From CAYLZW01 sp964388085 (GTDB lineage: Bacteria; Myxococcota; UBA727; CAYLZW01), in assembly GCA_964388085.1 (NCBI GenBank), contig CAYLZW010000210.1, positions 1 through 10,511 on the forward strand: a stretch of 10,511 bases of DNA, read 5' to 3'. The position numbers and the translations under genes are program-made. A model generated the notes under the pieces. The model did not search any database, was not told the origin of the DNA, and saw only the letters and a program-made list of their open reading frames with translations. Positions 1 through 6,322 of this stretch are shown here, piece by piece. Within the stretch, counting starts at the first letter, position 1. Each line of letters begins with the position of its first letter.

Positions 1-263
1 ACCTCGCGCTGCTCGACGTGTACGGCCGCGTGGCGCGCTTCCTCATCGAGAAGGCGGACGAGGAGGGCGACGACAGCGAGGAGGGCATCATCATCAAGAA
101 GATGCCGACCCAGCAGCACATCGCCTCTCGCATCGGCACGAGCCGGGAGACCGTCAGCCGCGCGCTCAGTGAGTTCCAGCGTCGCGGTTACATCGAGCAG
201 CGCGGCAAGGGTCTGCTCGTGCGCGAGGAGCTCGACGTCAAGACCGTCAGCCGCACGCGTTGA
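1..263 (+). CDS. Crp/Fnr-family transcriptional regulator, C-terminal part
   Basis: The open frame enters from the left edge (first full codon at position 3) and ends at TGA 261-263, so only about 86 C-terminal residues are seen; the cyclic-nucleotide-binding-like sensor half lies outside the window. The visible part begins LALLDVYGRVARFL, the end of the dimerisation helix. The winged helix-turn-helix follows: PTQQHIASRIGTSRETVSRA is the classic Crp/Fnr DNA-binding helix pair, and RRGYIEQRGKGLLVRE is the wing. An acidic stretch (ADEEGDDSEEG) lies between the dimerisation helix and the HTH, at the variable hinge of the family. The stop overlaps the start of the transglycosylase gene by one base (TGATG), so the two are likely co-translated. 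Family assignment is firm; ligand and regulon cannot be told without the N-terminal domain. Confidence 0.9.
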   Translation, partial: LALLDVYGRVARFLIEKADEEGDDSEEGIIIKKMPTQQHIASRIGTSRETVSRALSEFQRRGYIEQRGKGLLVREELDVKTVSRTR

Positions 264-2461
264 TGGGCTCTCCCACTCCGAGAGCTCTCGTGGGCGCGCT
301 CGCGCTGTGCGCGCTGGCGAGCGGCTGTCCCAAAGACGAGACGTCGTCGTCGTCCGCCACGGCGAGCACGGCCGGGCAGCGTGCGCAAGAGCGCGCGCCC
401 GCCGCGTCGAGCTACGTCGAGAAGGGCGATCTCGCGGCGCTGCAAAAGCGCGGCGCGCTGCGCGTGCTGGTGTTCGGCGGCGGGGAGAGCTTTTTGCCGC
501 GCCAAGGGACCCCGGAGTCGTACGAGCGCACCCTCGTCGAGCGCTTCGCCGAGAGCCTCGGGGGCGAAGGCGCCGCCTTGCGCGCGGAGTTCATCCGCGC
601 CGCGGAGTATGACGAGCTCTTTCGCCTGCTCGACGAGGGCAAGGGCGACCTCATCGCGGCGCGCACGACGGTCACCGACGAGCGGGCCGCGCGGGTGAGC
701 TTCACGCGGCCGCTCAAGGTGGTGCGCGAGGTGCTCGTCGCCAAGAAGGGCGCCAGCGGGCTGCCGAAGAGCATCGCCGAGCTCGCCGGCAAGCGCGTTC
801 ACGTGCGCGAAGCGTCGTCGTACGCCGAGAGCTTGCGCGCGTTGGCCGCCAAGGAGGCGCCCGGGCTCGAGGTCGTCGCCGTGCCCGCGCACCTCGACGA
901 CGAGCAGGTCGTGCACGCCGTGGGCGAGGGCGAGTACGCGCTCACGGTCATCGACAGCGACACGCTGCAGGCCATCGAGGCCTACAACGACGACGTGCAG
1001 GCGCTCTTCTCCATCCGCGAGGGCCGGCAGATCGCGTGGGCCGTGCGCCGGGACGCGAAGGCCCTGAAGGCCGCGGCGGACGCCTTCCTCATCGAGCACG
1101 CGCTCACCGGGCACACGCGGCGGCAGTTCGCCGGCGACCTCGACGGCATCCGAGCGCGCCGCGTGCTGCGCGTGCTGACGCGCAACAACGGGGTCACCTA
1201 CTTCCTGCACAAGGGCCGGCAGCTCGGCTTCGAGTACGAGCTGGCCACCCGCATCGCGAAAGATCTCGGCGTGCGCCTCGAGGTGGTGGTGCCGCCGGCG
1301 AACGATCAGCTCATCGACTGGCTGAACGACGGCAGAGGCGACCTCATCGCCGCCTCCTACACCGCGAACGAAGCGCGCCGCGCGGACGTCGACTTCTCGG
1401 CGCCGTACCTGTTCGTGGATCCGATGCTCGTCGGCAAGCGCGGGATGAAGGACCCGCCGCGGACGCTCGCCGACCTGGCCGGCCGGGACATCCACGTGCG
1501 CGCGGGCTCGAGCTACTTCGAGCGCCTGAAGGAGCTGCAAGCGCGTCACGGGCCCTTCACCATCACCGTCGTCCCCGAGGACCAGGAGACCGAAGACATC
1601 CTCGCGCGGGTGGTGAGCGGCGAGGTGCCGCTCACGGTCGCCGACAGTCACATCCTCGCGGTCGAGCAGACCTATCGCGACGATCTGGTCGGGCTGTTCC
1701 CGCTGGCGACGGCAGCCGAAGGTGCGCTCGACCCCATCGGCAAGCCGGCCGGAGGCGCGCGACCCATCGCCTTCGCGGTGCGCAAGAGCGCGCCGCAGCT
1801 CAAGGCCTTCCTCGACGGCTGGGTGAAGAAGAACTACCGCGGCGTCGAGTACAACATCCTCAAGAGGCGTTACTTCGACGACAAGCGGCGCATCGTCGAG
1901 GTGAACCAGGGCCGCATGTCGACGAGCGGGCAGCTCTCGCCCTACGACGCGCTCCTGCAGCGCTACGCGGCGGAGTACGATCTCGACTGGCGCCTGCTCG
2001 CGGCGCAGGCCTACCAGGAGAGCCGCTTCGACCCGAACGCCGAGAGCTGGGTCGGGGCGCAGGGCCTGTTTCAGGTCATGCCGGCGACGGGCGCGGAGCT
2101 CGGCTTTCGCGACCTGAAAGATCCCGAGCAGGGGACGCACGCGGGCGTGAAGTACATGGCGGGGCTCATCCAGCAGTTCGAGCCCACGCTGCCGCTGAAG
2201 GAGCGCGTTCGCTTCGCGCTCGCCTCGTACAACGTCGGTCGCGGCCACGTCCTCGACGCACGTCGGCTCGCGCGCGAGCAGGGTTGGGACGCCGACAAGT
2301 GGTTCGGCAACGTCGCCAAGGCGATGTTGCTCCTGCAGGAAGACCGCTACGCGCGGCGCGCTCGACACGGCTACTGCCGCGGCGAGGAGCCGGTGGCGTA
2401 CGTCTCGCAGATCCAGACGCGCTACGACGCCTACGCGAAGCTCGTGCCGCGTTCACCGTGA
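263..2461 (+). CDS. MltF-like lytic transglycosylase lipoprotein with two sensor domains
   Basis: This 732-residue protein is predicted to cleave peptidoglycan glycan strands in the periplasm, anchored as a lipoprotein. Residues 1-22 form a signal peptide ending LASGC (lipid Cys22). A Ser/Thr/Ala-rich linker follows. Two successive SBP_bac_3 solute-binding domains lie at about 64-295 and 300-540; the second has the MltF-like run VTYFLHKGRQLGFEYELA and both have the DLIAA plus FT/FS-x-P signature. A C-terminal SLT goose-lysozyme-like domain (about 559-700) carries YQESRFDP with catalytic Glu586, GLFQVMPATG and ASYNVGRGHVLDAR. E. coli MltF is about 520 residues with a single sensor domain, so one domain is extra here. 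In Pseudomonas MltF the sensor domain responds to muropeptides; applying that here is inference. I chose ATG 263, which overlaps the upstream TGA, over the TTG one codon earlier; no separate ribosome-binding site is needed if coupled. Confidence 0.92.
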   Translation: MGSPTPRALVGALALCALASGCPKDETSSSSATASTAGQRAQERAPAASSYVEKGDLAALQKRGALRVLVFGGGESFLPRQGTPESYERTLVERFAESLGGEGAALRAEFIRAAEYDELFRLLDEGKGDLIAARTTVTDERAARVSFTRPLKVVREVLVAKKGASGLPKSIAELAGKRVHVREASSYAESLRALAAKEAPGLEVVAVPAHLDDEQVVHAVGEGEYALTVIDSDTLQAIEAYNDDVQALFSIREGRQIAWAVRRDAKALKAAADAFLIEHALTGHTRRQFAGDLDGIRARRVLRVLTRNNGVTYFLHKGRQLGFEYELATRIAKDLGVRLEVVVPPANDQLIDWLNDGRGDLIAASYTANEARRADVDFSAPYLFVDPMLVGKRGMKDPPRTLADLAGRDIHVRAGSSYFERLKELQARHGPFTITVVPEDQETEDILARVVSGEVPLTVADSHILAVEQTYRDDLVGLFPLATAAEGALDPIGKPAGGARPIAFAVRKSAPQLKAFLDGWVKKNYRGVEYNILKRRYFDDKRRIVEVNQGRMSTSGQLSPYDALLQRYAAEYDLDWRLLAAQAYQESRFDPNAESWVGAQGLFQVMPATGAELGFRDLKDPEQGTHAGVKYMAGLIQQFEPTLPLKERVRFALASYNVGRGHVLDARRLAREQGWDADKWFGNVAKAMLLLQEDRYARRARHGYCRGEEPVAYVSQIQTRYDAYAKLVPRSP

Positions 2462-3133
2462 GCGGCGCGTCATGGCGTCGAGCCGCGCGAGCGCGTCCCG
2501 CACCGCGCGGCCGCGATGACTGATGGCGTGCTTGTCGGCGGCGGACAGCTCCGCCATGTGCTGCCCCGGCCGCTCGTCGGGGAGAAAGAGCGGATCGTAC
2601 CCAAAGCCGCCCTCGCCGCGGCGCGCGTGCGCGATGCGTCCCTCGACGGTGCCGAAGGCCGAGAGCGCGCGCCGCTCGCCGGCGCGCTCGGGCAGCAACA
2701 CACAGATGGCGCAGGCGAAGCGCGCCGTGCGTCTTTCGTCGGGGACCTCGGCCAGCGCCTCGAGCAGCAGGTCGTTGTTGTCCTCGTCCCCGCCCGCGCG
2801 CCCGTGGTCCTTCGCGTAGCGCGCGCTGCGCACGCCGGGCGCGCCCCCGAGCGCGTCGACGACGAGGCCGCTGTCGTCCGCCAGCACCGCGACGACGTCG
2901 TCGAGCAGGGTCCGCTCGCGCAGCGCGGCCAGCACCGCCTCGGCCTTCTTGCGCGCGTTGCCCGCGAACGTGTCCGCGTCCTCTTCGATCTCGAGCGCGT
3001 CGAGGCCGAGGTCCCGGAGGTTACGCACGCGGTAGCGCTCGCCGGCGATCTCCTCGAGCTCTCTTCGCTTCTTCTCGTTCTGCGTCGCCAGCACGAGCAC
3101 GCGCGCGGCGCCCGCGGCCGCCGGTTCAGGCAC
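2453..3133 (-). CDS. rdgB: dITP/XTP pyrophosphatase (RdgB/HAM1 family)
   Basis: The 226-residue product hydrolyses non-canonical purine nucleoside triphosphates (dITP, ITP, XTP) to monophosphates and pyrophosphate in the cytoplasm, keeping deaminated purines out of DNA and RNA. Family landmarks are all present: LATQNEKKRRE (T-x-N-x-x-K, residues 17-21), the acidic LADDSGLVVDAL (Asp86/87), GAPGVRSARYA, GFGYDPLF (176-183) and ISHRGRA (204-210). The length is slightly above the usual 190-200. Part of the excess is a 10-residue N-terminal extension from the GTG start. That GTG has a GGAG 7 bases upstream and overlaps the end of rph by 8 bases, which supports it; a GTG at codon 12 is the alternative. 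The 3' end overlaps the convergent transglycosylase gene by 9 bases. Pairing with rph is common in bacteria. Confidence 0.95.
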   Translation of the reverse strand: MPEPAAAGAARVLVLATQNEKKRRELEEIAGERYRVRNLRDLGLDALEIEEDADTFAGNARKKAEAVLAALRERTLLDDVVAVLADDSGLVVDALGGAPGVRSARYAKDHGRAGGDEDNNDLLLEALAEVPDERRTARFACAICVLLPERAGERRALSAFGTVEGRIAHARRGEGGFGYDPLFLPDERPGQHMAELSAADKHAISHRGRAVRDALARLDAMTRRSR

Positions 3134-3860
3134 CGGCGCGCTCCACCGCCTCGCGCTGCAGGGCGCACAGGCGCTGCACGCCCGCGAGGCCCTGGTCGAC
3201 GAGCAGGTCGAGCTCGGCGCGCGTCATGGCGACGCCCTCGGCCGTGCCCTGCACCTCGATGAGGCTGCCGTCGTCGCGCGCGACCAGGTTCAGGTCGGTG
3301 TCCGCGCGCGAGTCCTCTTCGTAGCAGAGGTCGGTGAACACCTCGCCCTTGAGCACACCGAGCGAGACCGCCGCCACCTGACCGGTGAGCGCCTTGTCGA
3401 GCGAGGCCTTCAGCACGCCGCGCTTCTTGAGGTCGGCGAGGCAGAGACGAAGCGCCACCCAGGCGCCCGTGATGGACGCCGTCCGCGTGCCGCCGTCCGC
3501 CTGCAGCACGTCGCAGTCGACGTGCACCGTGAACTGCCCGAAGGCGTCGAGGTTCACCACGTTGCGCAGCGCCCGGCCGATGAGGCGCTGGATCTCGACG
3601 CTGCGGCCGTCCGCTCGCCCGGTGGTGATGTCGCGCCGCCGGCGCTCGTGCGTCGAGGCCGGCAGCATGGAGTACTCGGCCGTCAGCCAGCCGCCCCCGG
3701 AGGAGAGCCGGTGCGGCGGGACGCGGTCCTCATGGGTCGCGGTGACGAGCACGCGCGTCTTGCCGAAGGAGACGAGCACGCTCCCCTTGTGGTGCTCGAG
3801 GAAGCCGGTCTCGAGAGAGATGGGCCGGAGGTCGGTAGGGGCACGTCCGTCGATTCGCAT
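3126..3860 (-). CDS. rph: Ribonuclease PH
   Basis: This 244-residue phosphorolytic 3'-5' exoribonuclease trims tRNA and other RNA 3' ends in the cytoplasm using inorganic phosphate. It matches the family along its whole length and is of normal size: MRIDGRAPTDLRPIS at the start, the phosphate-site region with Arg86 (ADGRSVEIQRLIGRALR), DCDVLQADGGTRTASITGA (115-133), the acidic EDSRADTDLN (182-191) and IEVQGTAEG (201-209). The ATG at 3860 begins at the usual residue. No clear Shine-Dalgarno sequence is seen upstream (the leader reads GCCCGCCC before ATG). It is the first gene of a two-gene operon with rdgB, overlapping it by 8 bases. Its promoter should lie in the gap to its right, but no convincing -35/-10 pair was found on the minus strand. 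Confidence 0.97.
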   Translation of the reverse strand: MRIDGRAPTDLRPISLETGFLEHHKGSVLVSFGKTRVLVTATHEDRVPPHRLSSGGGWLTAEYSMLPASTHERRRRDITTGRADGRSVEIQRLIGRALRNVVNLDAFGQFTVHVDCDVLQADGGTRTASITGAWVALRLCLADLKKRGVLKASLDKALTGQVAAVSLGVLKGEVFTDLCYEEDSRADTDLNLVARDDGSLIEVQGTAEGVAMTRAELDLLVDQGLAGVQRLCALQREAVERAGA

Positions 3861-4012
3861 GGGCGGGCTTGTCGCTCAGGGAGCCGCGGGGAGCAAGCGC
3901 GAGCCCTGCGGAGGCGGAGGACCTTGCCTGCCGCGCTTGCGGGGTACGCAGGTCTCGCACGCTGGCATGCCCAGCCTGTGGATTCCTGCAGGGTGGACAG
4001 GCGACTTACAGG

Positions 4013-4040
4013 CCAAACGCGGTAAATCAGCCTCGTTTGG
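4013..4040. repeat. 7-bp inverted repeat upstream of rph
   Basis: CCAAACG (4013-4019) and CGTTTGG (4034-4040) are perfect inverted arms separated by 14 bases. The element lies about 155-180 bases upstream of the rph start and overlaps the promoter-like sequence of the possible plus-strand RNA. It could be an operator for a dimeric regulator or a hairpin in a leader transcript. It matches no operator consensus I know, and a 7-bp arm can arise by chance. Confidence 0.4.
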
Positions 4041-4065
4041 GGTCAAAACCGCATTTCCTTAAAAG
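4037..4065 (+). promoter_or_regulatory. Possible sigma-70-type promoter for orphan RNA
   Basis: TTGGGG (4037-4042) and TAAAAG (4060-4065) are separated by 17 bases and lie in the AT-richest part of the gap. The match is partial (3 of 6 for -35, 4 of 6 for -10). It is proposed mainly because a strong terminator in the same direction lies about 200 bases downstream and needs a transcript. Confidence 0.22.
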
Positions 4066-4071
4066 TCTAGT

Positions 4072-4311
4072 CTGCGAGCTAGCTTACGGGCGTTCGTTGA
4101 TGGAAAGAGGTAAAAAAACCGCACAGGTCGAAGCCGCGGATCGAGGCGTTGCACGAAAGATCAGGCATTTAGCGCCGTCGGTGCACCAGGCACGGCACGT
4201 GCTTATGTTGGATCCGTCGCTCGGGGCGAACCCTCCCCCCAGGTCGGTCTCGGGCGACTCAAGGATCTCGTCAAGCGCTTCCCCCCGCGCGAGACGAGAT
4301 CCTGTTTTTTT
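4072..4311 (+). ncRNA. Candidate orphan small RNA ending at an intrinsic terminator
   Basis: The right end is fixed by the strong plus-strand terminator at 4262-4311. The left end is a guess from the promoter-like pair at 4037-4065, giving about 240 nt. Small local stems are possible, for example GGCG/CGCC around 4144-4175, GTGC-ACCAG-GCAC and GTCG/CGAC just before the terminator. I could not match it to 6S, tmRNA, RNase P, SRP RNA or a known riboswitch. No well-biased reading frame fills it. It could equally be the 3' untranslated part of a small undetected gene. The call rests on the terminator alone. Confidence 0.3.
4262..4311 (+). terminator. Rho-independent terminator, plus strand
   Basis: AGGATCTCGTC (4262-4272) pairs perfectly over 11 bp with GACGAGATCCT (4293-4303). 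The 20-base loop can add an inner GCGC/GCGC pairing. The stem is followed by G and seven T residues (4305-4311). There is no T tract on the minus-strand side, so it does not serve the minus-strand gene at 4359-5180. No recognised plus-strand gene lies before it. Confidence 0.85.
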
Positions 4312-4358
4312 GTGCTCTCGCCCGGCGAGCGTGTGCTCGTGGCGCGTGCTCGTCGCCG

Positions 4359-5180
4359 CTAAGAGCCCGGCGTGGCCCAGCGGCCGATGGCGTCGATGAC
4401 GCGGTCGATGCCGGGGACGTCGATGAGGGCGCGCTTCGAGGTGAGCTGCTCGCGGATGCGGTAGTGATCCTTGAGGGCTCGCTGGCCGGCGCTCGCGAGG
4501 TCGATGCCGAGGGCGCGGGCGGGGCCGTAGCCGTCCTTGACCATGCCGATGCCGAGGGTGAGCCACTTCACCTGCTTGGCCTGCAGGCGCAGCGCCTCGA
4601 CGTGCGTGAGCCGCTCGAGCAGCGCGGGCGCGTACAGCACGCCGATGGCGACGTGCTTCACCTCGTCGCGCTGGATGTACTCGAGCACCTGGCGCGTGAG
4701 CGGGTCCTCGACGTGCTCGCGCAGCGTGTGGAACGAGTGGTTGGCGATGTTCTCGATGAACAGGTGCATGCCCACCATCTTGAAGGCGGGCTCCTTGGTC
4801 TCGAGCAGGTCGCTCAGGAGCTGGCGCGCGAAGAACGACGGCGGATAGATGCGGTCCATCTTCCGCAACAGCCGCTGGAACGCGGCCACGTGCTTGGCCT
4901 CCTCGACCACCTGACAGGCGAGGGCGTTGCGCGCCTCCTCGTCGGGGACGCTGGCCACGAGCTGGCCGGCGAGGGCCAGCGCCGCGCGCTCTCCGTAGTA
5001 GGTGATCGACAACACCTGGGCGAGCGCCTGCCGCTGTGCGTGATCGAGCTCGACGTCCCGCTCCCAGTCGATGGCGGTCGACTCGTTCCAGAAGTCGCGC
5101 TTCGCCTTCTCATAGAGCGTGACCAGCTTGGGGAAGCGGTCGGGTAAGCGCTCTTCGAAGATGCCGCGGGTGTACGTCAT
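4359..5180 (-). CDS. R2-like di-iron ferritin-superfamily protein, function unknown
   Basis: This 273-residue protein has the helical di-iron signature of the ferritin / ribonucleotide-reductase small-subunit superfamily. Likely metal ligands in order are Glu64 (YYGERAALA), Glu94-x-x-His97 (VVEEAKHVAAF), Glu143 (HLFIENIANH) and Glu173-x-x-His176 (QRDEVKHVAIG), i.e. E, ExxH, E, ExxH. The front stretch YEKAKRDFWNESTAIDWERD resembles R2 and R2-like ligand-binding oxidase proteins. Such proteins activate O2 for radical generation, desaturation, hydroxylation or N-oxygenation; which applies here is not visible. It is shorter than a typical RNR R2 (over 320) and no large subunit is nearby, so true RNR is unlikely. 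The start is ATG 5180 without a clear Shine-Dalgarno sequence; the stop is TAG. It is divergent from the lamin-tail operon, 56 bases away, with no cytoplasmic partner in the window. Confidence 0.85.
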   Translation of the reverse strand: MTYTRGIFEERLPDRFPKLVTLYEKAKRDFWNESTAIDWERDVELDHAQRQALAQVLSITYYGERAALALAGQLVASVPDEEARNALACQVVEEAKHVAAFQRLLRKMDRIYPPSFFARQLLSDLLETKEPAFKMVGMHLFIENIANHSFHTLREHVEDPLTRQVLEYIQRDEVKHVAIGVLYAPALLERLTHVEALRLQAKQVKWLTLGIGMVKDGYGPARALGIDLASAGQRALKDHYRIREQLTSKRALIDVPGIDRVIDAIGRWATPGS

Positions 5181-5236
5181 GAGGGTTTGCTCGCGATCTA
5201 CGAGCGTTCAGTCCGCGCCCGTTCTACAACAGGGGG
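5181..5236. promoter_or_regulatory. Short divergent promoter region
   Basis: These 56 bases must hold the 5' signals of both the di-iron gene (minus) and the lamin-tail operon (plus). A small inverted repeat GCTCG-N7-CGAGC lies near the middle (about 5189-5205). On the plus side TACAAC (5225-5230) looks like a -10 element only 6 bases before the GTG start, with no good -35. That would put transcription initiation at or almost at the start codon (leaderless mRNA). The G-rich AGGGGG directly abutting the GTG is too close to be a normal ribosome-binding site. Confidence 0.4.
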
Positions 5237-6322
5237 GTGCAGACCCGCTCCTTCTCCACCTTAGCGCGTCGATCGGCCGCCGCGTTCGCGCGCTGCTGCC
5301 TCGGCGGCCTCGCCGCCTTGGTCAGCGGCTGTGCCAGCTGCGAGCCGCCGGCGCTCGGGGACAGCGGGCCCCCCTCGGGCATCGTCCTCGTCAACGAGCT
5401 GCTCGCCTTGAACGGCAGCGGGCTCGCCGACGAGAGCGGTCAGCGCGATGACTGGCTCGAGCTCTACAACCCCTCGCAGGGACCGGTGGATCTAGCGGGC
5501 TTCGGCCTCAGCGATGATCCCGCGGCGCCAGGCAAGATGAAGCTGCCGCCCGGCACGCTGCTCGCGCCCGGCGCCTTCCTGCTCGTTTGGACGGACGACG
5601 ATCCCGAGCAGGGACCGCTGCACGCGCCCTTCCGCCTGTCGGGGGATGGCGAGAGCGTGGTGCTCACCGACGCCGAAGGCGGCCTCGTCGACGAGATAAG
5701 CTTCGGCGTGCAAGCGACGGACGTCAGCATCGGACGCTCCCCCGACGGCGAGGGTGACGTCGTCGCGCTCGTCTCGCCCACCCCGGGCGAGGCCAACACG
5801 CCGCCACGCGACCTCCCCGACGGGGGCGTCGTCGACGCGGGCCCTCCGCCGCTCGCGCCGGTCATCAACGAGGTGCAGGGGGCGCCGTCCTCGTTCGTGG
5901 AGCTGTACAACCCGCACGACGAGGCCGTGGCGCTCGCGGGCCTGTATCTGTCCCCGAACCCGGTCGCGCCGCTGCGCTGGGCCATCCCCGACGGCGCGCC
6001 GGCGCTCGCTCCCGGCGGCTTCGCGGTCTTCCTCACAGACGGCGACACCGGCGCGGGCCCCGAGCACGCGTCGTTCGCGTTCAACGATCCCGGCACGCTC
6101 GTGCTCTCGACCAGCAGCGCCGTCGTGCTCGAGCAGGTGAGCGTGCCCGCGCTCCCTGACGACGTCAGCTGGGCGCGCCTGCCCGACGGATCGGGCGGCT
6201 TTTCGCGCGGCGCGCCGACCGAGGGCTCGGGCAACGTCGCGCTCAGCGTCGACGCGGGGCAGGGCGGCCGTGACAGCGGGCCCGGCGCGGGCGCGCTCGA
6301 CGGCGGCGGAGACGCGGGATGA
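5237..6322 (+). CDS. Lipoprotein with two lamin-tail domains
   Basis: This 361-residue protein is predicted to be exported and lipid-anchored: a basic N-terminus with paired Arg, a hydrophobic stretch, and lipobox LVSGC (Cys32). Two immunoglobulin-like lamin-tail (LTD) domains follow. The first is at about 49-187 (IVLVNELLALNG, DWLELYNPS, VDLAGFGLSDD, GEANTPP). The second is at about 208-333 (PVINEVQG, FVELYNPHDEAVALAGLYLS, GAPTEGSGN). A Pro/Asp linker (190-207) joins them, and the C-terminus is an Asp/Gly-rich tail typical of myxobacterial surface proteins. Bacterial LTDs occur on secreted proteins and are thought to mediate surface binding; the partner is unknown. GTG 5237 is the only start between the upstream in-frame stop and the signal peptide. 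The stop overlaps the next gene's start as ATGA, so the two products are likely made together. Confidence 0.88.
   Translation: MQTRSFSTLARRSAAAFARCCLGGLAALVSGCASCEPPALGDSGPPSGIVLVNELLALNGSGLADESGQRDDWLELYNPSQGPVDLAGFGLSDDPAAPGKMKLPPGTLLAPGAFLLVWTDDDPEQGPLHAPFRLSGDGESVVLTDAEGGLVDEISFGVQATDVSIGRSPDGEGDVVALVSPTPGEANTPPRDLPDGGVVDAGPPPLAPVINEVQGAPSSFVELYNPHDEAVALAGLYLSPNPVAPLRWAIPDGAPALAPGGFAVFLTDGDTGAGPEHASFAFNDPGTLVLSTSSAVVLEQVSVPALPDDVSWARLPDGSGGFSRGAPTEGSGNVALSVDAGQGGRDSGPGAGALDGGGDAG

Larger units (their letters stand above)
3861..4358. other. 498-base intergenic region with lower GC
   Basis: Both flanking genes are on the minus strand. From about 4010 to 4130 the sequence turns conspicuously AT-richer than the genes, with runs such as TAAAAAAACC. 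Contents: a 7-bp inverted repeat (4013-4040), a weak plus-strand promoter-like pair (4037-4065), an A7 run (4112-4118) that would read as T7 on the minus strand behind only a weak 4-bp hairpin, and a strong plus-strand intrinsic terminator (4262-4311). A plus-strand frame from 3869 encodes a zinc-ribbon-like Cys pattern but has poor codon bias and runs through the terminator, so it is not called as a gene. No tRNA, tmRNA, RNase P, SRP RNA or riboswitch consensus was recognised by eye. Confidence 0.8.

Noticed and set aside
188..2368. 726-codon open frame on the minus strand opposite the transglycosylase gene
   Set aside because: Its Arg/Ala/His/Leu-rich low-complexity product is typical of antisense frames in GC-rich DNA. 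The plus-strand frame has clear domains and catalytic residues over the same span.
1036..2523. 495-codon plus-strand frame inside the transglycosylase gene
   Set aside because: It is a frame-shifted shadow of the real gene, Arg/Ala/Gly-rich without motifs, and runs across its stop into rdgB on the other strand.
4108..4140. Minus-strand intrinsic terminator for the di-iron gene (T7 on the minus strand at 4118-4112)
   Set aside because: The only preceding hairpin is a 4-bp CCGC/GCGG stem with a 13-base loop, too weak to call.
4072..4311. 6S RNA, tmRNA, SRP RNA or RNase P RNA
   Set aside because: None of the conserved core sequences of these RNAs could be found, and the ends do not show the long 5'/3' pairing expected of 6S RNA.
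3869..4399. 176-codon plus-strand frame across the rph upstream gap as a full gene
   Set aside because: It runs through the strong terminator at 4262-4311 and into the end of the di-iron gene, and its codon bias is weak. Only the zinc-ribbon-like part is kept, as a finding.
4359..5180. True class I ribonucleotide reductase small subunit
   Set aside because: It is too short, no large subunit is nearby, and the radical-Tyr context could not be identified.
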